DNA from: Clostridium sp.
GTDB lineage: Bacteria; Bacillota; Clostridia; Clostridiales; Clostridiaceae
Reading direction: 5' to 3'
Assembly (NCBI GenBank): GCA_018372555.1
Contig: JAHAIU010000060.1
Coordinates: 1 to 14,690, forward strand
Length of the DNA stretch: 14,690 nucleotides
Shown: piece by piece, positions 6,936 through 13,408 of the stretch
Numbering within the stretch: position 1 is the stretch's first letter
Layout: every line of letters starts with the position of its first letter
Notes under the pieces: model-generated
Database searches by the model: none
Seen by the model: the letters and a program-made list of their open reading frames with translations, nothing else
Told to the model about the DNA's origin: nothing
Translations under genes and position numbers: made by a program

Positions 6936-7888
6936 ATTAATATTAGATTGTGCTTTAGCGCTTACTATTGCTTCTTCAAGATCTTTCTTTAGTAAATTAA
7001 CTGAGGTATCTATATTTACCAATTGAGATTTCAGATTTTTTTGTATTTCTAAAACTTTAACTTTCAATACCTTAGCAGAATGAAGAGCTGATTCTATTTT
7101 GTTTTGAATAATATAGTCAGTAAAGAAGTTATCAAATAAATAATCCATAGCCCCAGAGAAACCATCTAAGTTTAAAGATATATTTATATTAGTACTTAAA
7201 TCATTTAATTCTGCATTATATCTATTTAGAATTATTTTTATAGAATTAATGGAATCAGCAGCATCATTCATATTAGATCTTTTTCCCATAGTAGCAAAAA
7301 GGCCTCCGCCAATCATATCATAGATTCCCCAGTTTTCAGCACTATTTAAACTTGAAAGGGCATTATCTATAGTAGGCAGAAGATTTTCACCTTCATTTAT
7401 TGCTTCTTGAACTTCTTTTTTTTCTAAATGAAGCTTTTGTATCTTATGTTGTAATCTAGTAACTTCTTGGCTTTGTTCATTATTAAGCCTAGATATATAA
7501 TCAGAAGCTTTTTCTAATAAGTCATTGTATTTTTTCTGAATATTACCAATATCACATATTTCTTTATTTAAAGATTCTTTATTAGAAATAAGTCTATTTA
7601 AATAATCTTCTACCTCAATAAATTTAGCTTGTTCCTCTAAGTATTCATATTTTTCTTTAGAAAGCTTTTCATCTATACTTCCTTTAAGTTTATGGATAAT
7701 ATAGGATAAGCTTATAGACTCTAGCTTATCAACATCTTTTTTTCTTTAGCCAGGCTAGCTTTTAAATTGTTATATTTATCTTTTGTAATAGATATTTCTT
7801 CTTCTAAATTGGAAAGCTTAGACTGTAGTTTTCTTAAAGTACTTTTTTCTTCTTCTAGTTTCATGAATTCTTTATTATAATTGAACAT
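6924..7888 (-). CDS. Coiled-coil protein of unknown function, frame interrupted by a -1 shift (recoded gene or pseudogene)
   Basis: From ATG 7886-7888 (GGAGGGG at 7894-7900) the first frame encodes 51 residues to Lys51, then four more codons and TAG at 7721-7723. The other frame is open from 7736 to TGA 6924-6926, giving 270 residues. A -1 shift at the A7 run (7737-7743) fuses them into one 321-residue protein with no stop: about 180 residues of charged coiled coil, then a globular part with AENWGIYDMIGGGLFATMGK, which I recall from uncharacterised Firmicutes proteins, then more helix. There is no signal peptide. ATG 7316 inside the second part is not a true start, since coding sequence continues upstream and it lacks a ribosome site. 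A good promoter precedes the gene. Either a lost A or programmed frameshifting would explain the break. Confidence 0.7.
7705..7742 (-). other. Candidate programmed -1 frameshift signal: slippery heptamer plus stem-loop
   Basis: Read on the minus strand: A AAA AAG (7742-7736) is in the correct phase (GAA AAA AAG), then the 5-nt spacer ATGTT, then GATAAGCT (7730-7723) pairing perfectly with AGCTTATC (7712-7705) around a 10-nt loop. The zero-frame TAG (7723-7721) overlaps the stem. A_AAA_AAG is the dnaX-type slippery sequence. The stem has only three G-C pairs, so stimulation may be weak. Confidence 0.45.
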
Positions 7889-7920
7889 AATATCCCCTCC
7901 TAAACAATAGTAATAAATAT

Positions 7921-7949
7921 ATTATAAGGTATATAATACTATATATCAA
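7921..7949 (-). promoter_or_regulatory. Strong sigma-A promoter of the frameshifted coiled-coil gene
   Basis: On the minus strand, TTGATA (7944-7949) and TATAAT (7921-7926) have a 17-bp spacer. Transcription would start near 7914, giving a leader of about 26 nt. A near-consensus promoter argues against a long-dead gene. Confidence 0.6.
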
Positions 7950-8121
7950 GCGTTTGTAGTAGATTATTTCAAATTATTATAAATAAGTAATAAAATGAAA
8001 ATTTTCTTTAAAATATAAAATAATATACTTTCCAGTATAAAATCTTTATGATATTATTAAATAAGAAAAGTTAAATAACATTTTGAAAACAATTGCAAAA
8101 TTAGATTTTTTTTATAAGCAA

Positions 8122-8147
8122 TTGACAGAAAATTTGAAAAGTATAAT
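8122..8147 (+). promoter_or_regulatory. Possible promoter of pfkA (short spacer)
   Basis: TTGACA (8122-8127) and TATAAT (8142-8147) are both perfect, but only 14 bp apart, shorter than the usual 16-18. The start would be near 8154. The rest of 7950-8121 is AT-rich; it holds only a weak catabolite-operator-like sequence at 8084-8097. Confidence 0.4.
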
Positions 8148-8186
8148 CAATTCTAAAAACTAACGTAGTGGGTAGGGGGAATTTTT

Positions 8187-9287
8187 ATGTCACAACAAAT
8201 AAAAAAAATAGCATTACTAACAGGTGGTGGAGATTGTCCGGGATTAAATGCAGTTATTAGAGCCGTAACTAGAACAGCAATATTGAACTATGGAATGGAA
8301 GTAATAGGCTACAAATTTGGTTATAGAGGATTATATAATAATGATTTCGTACCTCTAACATTAGATAGCGTATCAGGAATCCTTCATAGGGGAGGAACTA
8401 TTTTATATAGTTCAAACAAGGATAACTTATTTGATTATTTAGTTGAAGAAGATGGCGTTATGGTTAAAAAAGACGTTTCAGATGTGGCAGTTGAGAATCT
8501 AAAGAAAGAAGGCGTAGATGTATTAGTTGTAATAGGAGGAGATGGAACTTTAACTTCTGCTAGGGATTTTGCAAGAAAAGGAGTTAAAGTAATAGGAGTT
8601 CCTAAGACTATAGATAATGATTTAGCATCTACTGATGTAACTTTTGGATTTAATACAGCTATCGATGTAGCTACTGAAGCCTTAGATAGACTTCACACTA
8701 CAGCAGAATCTCATCATAGAGTTATGCTATGTGAAGTTATGGGAAGAGGTGCTGGATGGATAGCGTTAGAATCAGGAATTGCTGGTTCAGCTGATGTTAT
8801 TCTTTTACCAGAAATTCCTTACGATATTAACAAAATAGTTGATAAGATTAAAGAAAGAGAAGAGGCAGGAAAAAGATTTAGTATAATAGTTGTAGCTGAA
8901 GGAGCCAAGCCAAAAAATGGTGAGGTAGTTATAGCTAAGATAGTGGCAGATAGTCCAGATCCAATAAGACTTGGAGGTATTGGTAATAAATTAGCTGATG
9001 ATTTAGAAAAACTGCTACCAGATAAAGAAGTTAGATGTACTGTTCTTGGACATATTCAAAGAGGCGGAATAACATCAACATATGATAGAATACTTTCTAC
9101 TAGATATGGAGTTGGAGCTGTAGAGTTAATTAATGAAGAAAAATTTGGACATATGGTCTGTTTAAAAGATAGTAAAATATCAAGTGATAGCCTAGAAAAT
9201 GTTATTGGTCAAAAATCAAAGCTAGTTGATCCTAACGGTGAATTAGTTAGAATGGCTAAGAAAATAGGAATTTCTTTTGCCGATTAA
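8187..9287 (+). CDS. pfkA: 6-phosphofructokinase, long 'mixed-substrate' subgroup, probably ATP-dependent
   Basis: This cytoplasmic glycolytic enzyme phosphorylates fructose 6-phosphate to fructose 1,6-bisphosphate. Motifs in order: LTGGGDCPGLNAVIR (residues 11-25, nucleotide or phosphate loop), IGGDGT (116-121), PKTIDND (139-145, catalytic Asp143) and MGRGAGW (185-191), with a substrate-binding GHIQRGG near the C-terminal part. At 366 residues it is longer than the ~320-residue bacterial PfkA. Gly120, equivalent to E. coli Gly104, predicts ATP as donor, while Lys140, where E. coli has Gly, is typical of PPi-type and mixed subgroup enzymes. No pyk follows, unlike many Firmicutes pfk-pyk operons, so another pfk may exist elsewhere. 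A run of Gs (8175-8179) serves as ribosome site, and a terminator follows. Confidence 0.92.
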   Translation: MSQQIKKIALLTGGGDCPGLNAVIRAVTRTAILNYGMEVIGYKFGYRGLYNNDFVPLTLDSVSGILHRGGTILYSSNKDNLFDYLVEEDGVMVKKDVSDVAVENLKKEGVDVLVVIGGDGTLTSARDFARKGVKVIGVPKTIDNDLASTDVTFGFNTAIDVATEALDRLHTTAESHHRVMLCEVMGRGAGWIALESGIAGSADVILLPEIPYDINKIVDKIKEREEAGKRFSIIVVAEGAKPKNGEVVIAKIVADSPDPIRLGGIGNKLADDLEKLLPDKEVRCTVLGHIQRGGITSTYDRILSTRYGVGAVELINEEKFGHMVCLKDSKISSDSLENVIGQKSKLVDPNGELVRMAKKIGISFAD

Positions 9288-9298
9288 GGAAATTATAG

Positions 9299-9330
9299 GT
9301 GGTGGAGATATTTCTTCACCACTATTTTTA
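9299..9330 (+). terminator. Rho-independent terminator of pfkA
   Basis: GTGGTGGAG (9299-9307) pairs with CTTCACCAC (9314-9322), one G-U included, with a 6-nt loop, followed by TATTTTTA. Confidence 0.8.
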
Positions 9331-9358
9331 ATAAAATTATAAATTTTTCGATGAATAC

Positions 9359-9387
9359 TTCAAAATTTTCTGACAATATGATATAAT
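9359..9387 (+). promoter_or_regulatory. Extended -10 promoter of the beta-lactamase-fold gene
   Basis: TTCAAA (9359-9364), a 17-bp spacer and a perfect TATAAT (9382-9387), preceded by TG at 9379-9380 (extended -10). The predicted start is near 9394, and GGAGG lies before ATG 9431. Confidence 0.6.
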
Positions 9388-9430
9388 TTTAGTAGGCATA
9401 TAATTACAGTAAAGAAAGCTGGAGGGTATT

Positions 9431-10210
9431 ATGAAGGAGATAAAGAAATATTTAGAATCAAGAATGGGAACATACGGATTTTTCTTTGAGGATTTAAAAA
9501 GCGGGTTTGTTTATGGATATAATGAAAACGTTCAGATTACAGCGGCAGGTTGTATGAAGTTGCCTATAGCAGTATCATTAATAAAAGCTGTAGAAGATAA
9601 GAAATATGATTTTTTAGATAAGATAAAAATAGAGAGTAAGGATAAAGTTTATGGTACAGGTATAATTCACGAGTTTAGTGAAAGGGAATACACTCTTTTT
9701 GAATTATTAGTTGCAATGTTAATCCAGAGTGATAATACTGCTGCTAATAAGATTATTGATATTCTGACTATGGATAAAATTAATGAAGATATTAAAGGAA
9801 TGGGACTTACAAATACAGTTTTAAATAGAAAGACTACTGATGAAAGAAATGCAAAAGATGAAATAGAAAATATTACATCAGCATTAGATTTATCTAAGAT
9901 ATGGAAGCATCTGTATAATGGAACATATTTAAATAAAGAAAATAGTCAGATGCTTATTGATATATTAATGAGGCAACAGATTAAAAATAAATTAGCACTA
10001 TATATTCCTGATGATTTAAAATATGAAATTTCTAGTAAAACAGGTGACAAAGCTGGAGTTGAAAATGATACCCAACTTATTAGATTATCTAAAGGTAATT
10101 TTAGTTTTACAGTTTTATCTATGGGAATACCTAATAGCGTTTATGGAACAGTTACATTAGCAAAATGTGGTAAGATGATGTGGGATAATGTAATGAATAA
10201 CTGGCATTAA
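9431..10210 (+). CDS. Class A beta-lactamase-fold protein with Gly in place of the nucleophilic Ser
   Basis: This 259-residue protein has the beta-lactamase2 / serine-hydrolase fold. Visible landmarks are QITAAGCMKLPIAVSL (residues 35-50), where the SxxK motif reads G40-C-M-K43; SDN (100-102) in MLIQSDNTAANKII; and KTG (203-205) in SSKTGDKAG. The SDN and KTG motifs are intact, yet the position expected to hold the acylating Ser is Gly40 (codon GGT, one base from AGT). Cys41 next to it is the only nearby nucleophile. No signal peptide is present (MKEIKKYLESRMG), so it is likely cytoplasmic, unusual for a true beta-lactamase. It may be a binding protein or a relic hydrolase; resistance should not be inferred. 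It has its own promoter and terminator. Confidence 0.75.
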   Translation: MKEIKKYLESRMGTYGFFFEDLKSGFVYGYNENVQITAAGCMKLPIAVSLIKAVEDKKYDFLDKIKIESKDKVYGTGIIHEFSEREYTLFELLVAMLIQSDNTAANKIIDILTMDKINEDIKGMGLTNTVLNRKTTDERNAKDEIENITSALDLSKIWKHLYNGTYLNKENSQMLIDILMRQQIKNKLALYIPDDLKYEISSKTGDKAGVENDTQLIRLSKGNFSFTVLSMGIPNSVYGTVTLAKCGKMMWDNVMNNWH

Positions 10211-10223
10211 AATTAAAAATGTG

Positions 10224-10254
10224 ATAACTCCTAGGTTTCTAGGAGTTATTTTTT
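10224..10254 (+). terminator. Rho-independent terminator of the beta-lactamase-fold gene
   Basis: ATAACTCCTAG (10224-10234) pairs perfectly with CTAGGAGTTAT (10239-10249) around GTTT, followed by a T run to 10254. It begins 14 bp after the stop codon. The intervening AAATTAAAAATG matches the edge of the repeats at 4496 and 6839. Confidence 0.88.
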
Positions 10255-10335
10255 GCGTTTTTCTAAATTGTCAAAAAATAGTCAAAAGCTTGAGCAGAGC
10301 TATAGTATTAGCTGTGATTAGAGTTTATTTAGAAG

Positions 10336-10366
10336 GTTAGTAGATAGCTTGCTTACTAGCTTTTTT
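10336..10366 (+). terminator. Second terminator-like hairpin, not assigned to any gene
   Basis: GTTAGTAG (10336-10343) pairs with TTACTAGC (10353-10360), two wobble pairs, 9-nt loop, followed by TTTTTT (10361-10366). No ORF lies between the previous terminator and this one, so it may end a short non-coding transcript from 10255-10335. Confidence 0.5.
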
Positions 10367-10503
10367 ACTTAGAATTGTCACAGTGAAAAATAGCAAGTGA
10401 TATTGAAAACTATAATACTGGAAGTTATAATTTATTTATAAATACAATTATAAGATTTTTTGTATTTATATTCACAAATAAACCTAAAAAATCACATAAA
10501 AAG

Positions 10504-10538
10504 AAATAGCACCTAGTTAATTCTAGGTACTATTTTTT
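10504..10538. terminator. Bidirectional terminator-like hairpin of unit 1
   Basis: AAATAG-C-ACCTAG (10504-10516) pairs with CTAGGT-A-CTATTT (10523-10535), one mismatch, 6-nt loop, then Ts to 10538. The minus strand also ends in a U-rich tract. Confidence 0.6.
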
Positions 10539-10691
10539 ATTAGAATATTATATAAATGAAGAAATAAATATATAGAATAAAGTGTCACAGTGAAATTTTT
10601 TATATTAATATTGAAAATTTTAATATAAAAAAATAAAATATATTTAAATAATACTTGATAATAAGTATTATGATTGAAAAATTCCCCATAA

Positions 10692-10740
10692 AATAAAAAT
10701 AGCACTTAATGTTTTGCATGCATTAGGTGTTATTTTTATT
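10692..10740. terminator. 20-bp stem hairpin of unit 2, bidirectional terminator-like
   Basis: The arms 10692-10711 and 10721-10740 pair over 20 positions with two G-U wobbles and a 9-nt loop. The AT-rich outer stem supplies TTATTTTTATT on the plus strand and a similar tract on the minus strand. Confidence 0.6.
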
Positions 10741-10765
10741 GGTAATTTAAAATGTTCGTTAAAAA

Positions 10766-10795
10766 GCCTTACTAAAATTTTGATTCTAGTAAGGC
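10766..10795 (-). terminator. Terminator of the glutamine-rich gene (minus strand)
   Basis: On the minus strand GCCTTACTA (10795-10787) pairs perfectly with TAGTAAGGC (10774-10766), followed by TTTTT. A weaker hairpin between it and the stop codon (arms 10808-10816 and 10829-10837, AAATCTTAG/CTAAGATTT) may aid termination. Confidence 0.65.
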
Positions 10796-10888
10796 AAGAA
10801 TAAAATTAAATCTTAGATTAATAGGGAACTAAGATTTTTAAGAAAAAAGATAGTTATAAAAAATATATTACAGGAATTTAACCATAAA

Positions 10889-11443
10889 CTATATAGTTAT
10901 ATCATCAACATTTACTGGAACAGTAACATTATCATTACCAGCAGTAGAAGCTAAAGCAGTCTGGTTTTCGTTAGCAGCACCAGCAGCAGAGCCGGCAGCA
11001 GCACCAGCAGCTGTAGTTTCAGTTTCACTTTCAGTAGAAGTAAGTCCATTAGTTACTGTAATGTTAATATTAATTGGCTGACTATTGGTAGTTGTATCTG
11101 TATCTGTAGTTTCTTGGCCTTGAGATTGAAGTTGTAATTGAGCTTGCAATTGAGCTTGTAATTGAGCTTGCAATTGAGCTTGCAATTGAGTTTGTAATTG
11201 AGCTTGCAATTGAGCTTGAACTTGCAGTTGAGCCTGAAGCTGTGCTTGAAGTTGTCTTTGCTCTTGTTCTTGGCGTTGTAATTGAGCTTGAAGTTGTTTT
11301 TGTATTTGAAATAATAATGCTAAATAATTATTTAGGTTATTATTCTTATTTAAATTATTAATATTTTGGGTATTAAAATCATCATAAATATTATCAAGAT
11401 AAGAATCTAATTTACAAGCATCATTATTTTTATTCTGTGACAT
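10889..11443 (-). CDS. Glutamine-rich low-complexity repeat protein, possibly spore-associated
   Basis: This 184-residue protein is not one I can assign to a named family. Its N-terminus (residues 1-45) is rich in Asn and Asp (NINNLNKNNNLNNYL). Residues about 46-110 are almost pure Gln/Leu/Ala in QAQL repeats, which should form a long helical or coiled-coil rod. The C-terminal third is Thr/Ser/Ala-rich (TESETETTAAGAAAGSAAG), ending VPVNVDDITI. There is no signal peptide or membrane segment; the only Cys is Cys10. The rod is encoded by 12-bp tandem DNA repeats (11137-11220), so copy number could vary between strains. AAAGGAGG precedes the ATG. A sigma-E-like promoter upstream hints at sporulation expression, for example a coat or exosporium component, but this is inference. 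Confidence 0.75.
   Translation of the reverse strand: MSQNKNNDACKLDSYLDNIYDDFNTQNINNLNKNNNLNNYLALLFQIQKQLQAQLQRQEQEQRQLQAQLQAQLQVQAQLQAQLQTQLQAQLQAQLQAQLQAQLQLQSQGQETTDTDTTTNSQPININITVTNGLTSTESETETTAAGAAAGSAAGAANENQTALASTAGNDNVTVPVNVDDITI
11137..11220. repeat. Seven tandem copies of a 12-bp repeat inside the glutamine-rich gene
   Basis: The unit ATTGAGCTTGCA appears seven times in register, with only C/T and last-base variants, encoding QAQL on the minus strand. More degenerate copies continue to about 11300. The unit is a multiple of three, so gain or loss of copies keeps the frame. Confidence 0.9.
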
Positions 11444-11501
11444 ATAGATCCTCCTTTATTATTAATTTTAAAATATAGATTTAGTGTTCTTGATATAATA
11501 T

Positions 11502-11528
11502 ATAATATGTAATTTATTATCTATATGA
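11502..11528 (-). promoter_or_regulatory. Possible sigma-E/sigma-K-type sporulation promoter of the glutamine-rich gene
   Basis: On the minus strand TCATATA (11522-11528), a 12-bp spacer and CATATTAT (11502-11509) resemble mother-cell sigma consensus (ATATT-like -35, CATANNNT -10). No good sigma-A promoter was seen. AT-richness makes chance matches likely. The remaining stretch 11529-11738 shows nothing clear. Confidence 0.3.
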
Positions 11529-11738
11529 TACTAATCTCAATTGAATATTATTTTGAAGTTACATAAAAAGTTGAAGTTAATTTAAATAACTAATATCTAA
11601 ATTAGAAATATAGACTCTTTAAATTTAGATAATTTACTAAAGAATTATTTTTAATTTATAATGATATAAAACTATAAATGTAAATTACTAATTGAAAAAA
11701 ATATATATAAAATATAGTAGTTTATTAATAAAGATTTA

Positions 11739-11767
11739 TTGACAACATTGTATAGAAGTGTTATTCT
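11739..11767 (+). promoter_or_regulatory. Sigma-A promoter of the pyr operon
   Basis: TTGACA (11739-11744) and TATTCT (11762-11767) are separated by 17 bp. Transcription would start near 11774, shortly before the PyrR-binding hairpin. Confidence 0.7.
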
Positions 11768-11779
11768 AATGAAAACGAA

Positions 11780-11880
11780 GACCTTTAACTTAATCCAGAG
11801 AGATTAATAAGGGAGATTTAGGTATTAATAAATACTACAGGCATATTATGTCTTCCTTAAGGTTAAGGAAGACTTTTTTT
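11780..11880 (+). promoter_or_regulatory. PyrR-dependent transcription attenuator of the pyr operon
   Basis: The leader has the PyrR-binding hairpin: CCTT (11782-11785) pairs with AAGG (11809-11812), an internal loop follows, then TTAATC (11790-11795) pairs with GATTAA (11802-11807) around the CAGAGA loop (11796-11801), which fits the CNGNGA rule. CCTTTAACTTAA (11782-11793) can instead pair at 10 of 12 positions with TTAAGGTTAAGG (11857-11868), which would be the antiterminator. The terminator is GTCTTCCTTA (11850-11859) with TAAGGAAGAC (11864-11873), then seven Ts. When UMP is high, PyrR stabilises the first hairpin and the terminator forms. No pyrR gene lies in the window. Confidence 0.85.
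11850..11880 (+). terminator. Attenuator terminator of the pyr leader
   Basis: A perfect 10-bp stem (11850-11859 and 11864-11873) with a 4-nt loop is followed by TTTTTTT (11874-11880). It lies about 155 bp before pyrB. Confidence 0.88.
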
Positions 11881-12036
11881 ATTTAGGAAATTATAATAAG
11901 TAAAAATCTTTAGATAACTTTAAGAGTATATAAAAGCATATAGTCCATAAGTAGATTTTTTACTTGAATTTATATCCTAACTACAACTTATATACCTTTA
12001 AATTTAACACTGAGATGTTAATAAGGAGTGATGAAT

Positions 12037-12957
12037 ATGACAAAAAAACATTTAATTGACCCTATGGATTTTTCTAAGGAAGAATTAGAGGAAATATTCA
12101 ATTTAGCACATCAAATAATAGCAAATCCAAAAGAGTATTCTAATGTATGTGATGGAAAGATATTAGCTACTCTATTTTATGAACCAAGTACTAGAACAAG
12201 ATTTAGTTTTGAAGCTGCAATGATGAGACTTGGAGGCAAGATACTAGGTTTTTCTGAACCTAACTCAAGCTCAACTGCAAAGGGAGAAACTTTAGCAGAT
12301 ACTATTACTATGGTATCAATTTATGCTGATATAATTGCAATGAGACATCCTAAAGAAGGTGCTGCAAAACTTGCAAGTATGTATTCAGAGGTTCCTGTAA
12401 TTAATGCAGGAGATGGTGGTCATCAGCATCCAACTCAAACACTAACTGATCTTTTAACAATAAAATCACTAAAAGAAGGATTAAATAATCATGTTATTGG
12501 AATATGTGGAGATTTAAAAAATGGAAGAACTGTTCATTCCTTAATTAAAGCTATGTCAAGATATGAAGGAACTAAGTTTATTCTAATATCTCCAAAAGAG
12601 CTTTCAATACCTACATATATAAGAGAAGAAATTTTATTAAAGAATAATGTGGAATTTAGAGAAGTAGAAAAGTTAGAAGATGTAATAGGGGAATTAGATA
12701 TTCTTTATATGACTAGAATTCAAAAAGAGAGATTCTTTAATGAAGAAGAGTATTTAAGATTAAAGGATAGCTACATATTAGATGTAGAAAAGATGAAATT
12801 AGCTAAAGATGATATGATAGTTATGCATCCACTGCCAAGAGTTAATGAAATAGACATAGAAGTAGATAAAGATAAGAGAGCATCTTATTTTAAACAAGCT
12901 GAGTATGGAATGTATGTGAGAATGGCATTAATTGCTAAGCTTTTGGAGGTGGTTTAG
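12037..12957 (+). CDS. pyrB: Aspartate carbamoyltransferase, catalytic chain
   Basis: This cytoplasmic enzyme joins carbamoyl phosphate and aspartate, the committed step of de novo pyrimidine synthesis. The 306-residue length matches the family. Motifs: EPSTRTRFSFE (residues 49-59, the carbamoyl-phosphate site STRTR), SSTAKGET (78-85, with the loop Ser and Lys), HPTQTL (131-136) and HPLPR (264-268). In-frame GTG 12028 and ATG 12031 lie on or too near the ribosome site AAGGAG; ATG 12037, 8 nt downstream, is best and gives the N-terminus MTKKHLIDP. pyrI begins directly after its stop, so the catalytic and regulatory chains are translated together and should form a PyrB-PyrI holoenzyme. PyrR attenuation controls the operon. 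Confidence 0.96.
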   Translation: MTKKHLIDPMDFSKEELEEIFNLAHQIIANPKEYSNVCDGKILATLFYEPSTRTRFSFEAAMMRLGGKILGFSEPNSSSTAKGETLADTITMVSIYADIIAMRHPKEGAAKLASMYSEVPVINAGDGGHQHPTQTLTDLLTIKSLKEGLNNHVIGICGDLKNGRTVHSLIKAMSRYEGTKFILISPKELSIPTYIREEILLKNNVEFREVEKLEDVIGELDILYMTRIQKERFFNEEEYLRLKDSYILDVEKMKLAKDDMIVMHPLPRVNEIDIEVDKDKRASYFKQAEYGMYVRMALIAKLLEVV

Positions 12958-13389
12958 ATGTTAGAAATAACTAGTATAAAAAATGGGTTAGTAATAGACC
13001 ATATAATGGCTGGTATGGGAATAAAGATTTTTAATTATTTAAACTTAGATAAGGTAAATAGTCAAGTTGCTTTAATTATGAATGTAGAAAGCAAAAAAGC
13101 ATGTAAAAAAGACATCATTAAAATAGAAAATATAATGGATATAGATTATACAATATTAAGTTTATTATCACCACACTTAACTATTAATGAAGTTAAGAAT
13201 GGAGAGATAGTAAGAAAAATAAATCCTGAACTACCTGAAAGAGTAGTTGATGTTATTAAATGTAACAATAGTAATTGTATTACTACTGAAGAGAAATATG
13301 TTTCACATACCTTTAATTTAATTAATGAAGATAAAGGAACATACAAGTGTGATTTTTGCGACCATATAATGAAATTATCAGATTTATAA
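12958..13389 (+). CDS. pyrI: Aspartate carbamoyltransferase, regulatory chain
   Basis: This 143-residue regulatory subunit binds the nucleotide effectors (CTP and ATP in the E. coli enzyme) and docks onto PyrB through a zinc domain. The N-terminal part carries SIKNGLVIDHI and an allosteric beta-alpha domain. The four zinc ligands are Cys102, Cys107, Cys131 and Cys134 (CNNSNC and CDFC), with the same spacing as E. coli Cys109/114/138/141. The start codon follows the pyrB stop with no gap, and GGAGG lies inside the end of pyrB, which implies translational coupling. An apparent ORF on the opposite strand is a shadow. Confidence 0.95.
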   Translation: MLEITSIKNGLVIDHIMAGMGIKIFNYLNLDKVNSQVALIMNVESKKACKKDIIKIENIMDIDYTILSLLSPHLTINEVKNGEIVRKINPELPERVVDVIKCNNSNCITTEEKYVSHTFNLINEDKGTYKCDFCDHIMKLSDL

Positions 13390-13408
13390 AAAGGTATGAG
13401 GTGAAATT

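Larger units (their letters stand above)
10370..10740. repeat. Two diverged tandem units of about 207 bp, each ending in a large hairpin
   Basis: Unit 1 (10370-10540) and unit 2 (10573-10740) share, in order: TAGAAT (10370, 10573); TGTCACAGTGAAA (10376-10388, 10583-10595) containing the palindrome TCAC-A-GTGA; ATATTGAAAA (10400-10409, 10608-10617); and a hairpin beginning AAATAGCAC (10504, 10697). Sequence between the blocks has drifted. No credible ORF with a ribosome site was found. This lies in the 678-bp gene-free stretch 10211-10888. Possible readings are tandem small RNA genes or duplicated operators with terminators. Confidence 0.5.

Noticed and set aside
6924..7316. Independent 130-residue gene starting at 7316
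   Set aside because: Coding sequence continues in the same frame upstream to 7736, and no ribosome site precedes the Met; it is the 3' part of the frameshifted gene.
10523..10705. 60-residue ORF on the minus strand
   Set aside because: It spans two hairpins and the tandem repeat units, has Phe/Ile/Tyr-rich composition expected from AT-rich non-coding DNA, and lacks a ribosome binding site.
11137..11300. CRISPR-like array
   Set aside because: The 12-bp repeats are contiguous, with no unique spacers, and encode Gln-rich protein.
13146..13346. 66-residue ORF on the minus strand
   Set aside because: It lies wholly antisense to the well-supported pyrI gene and has no features of its own.
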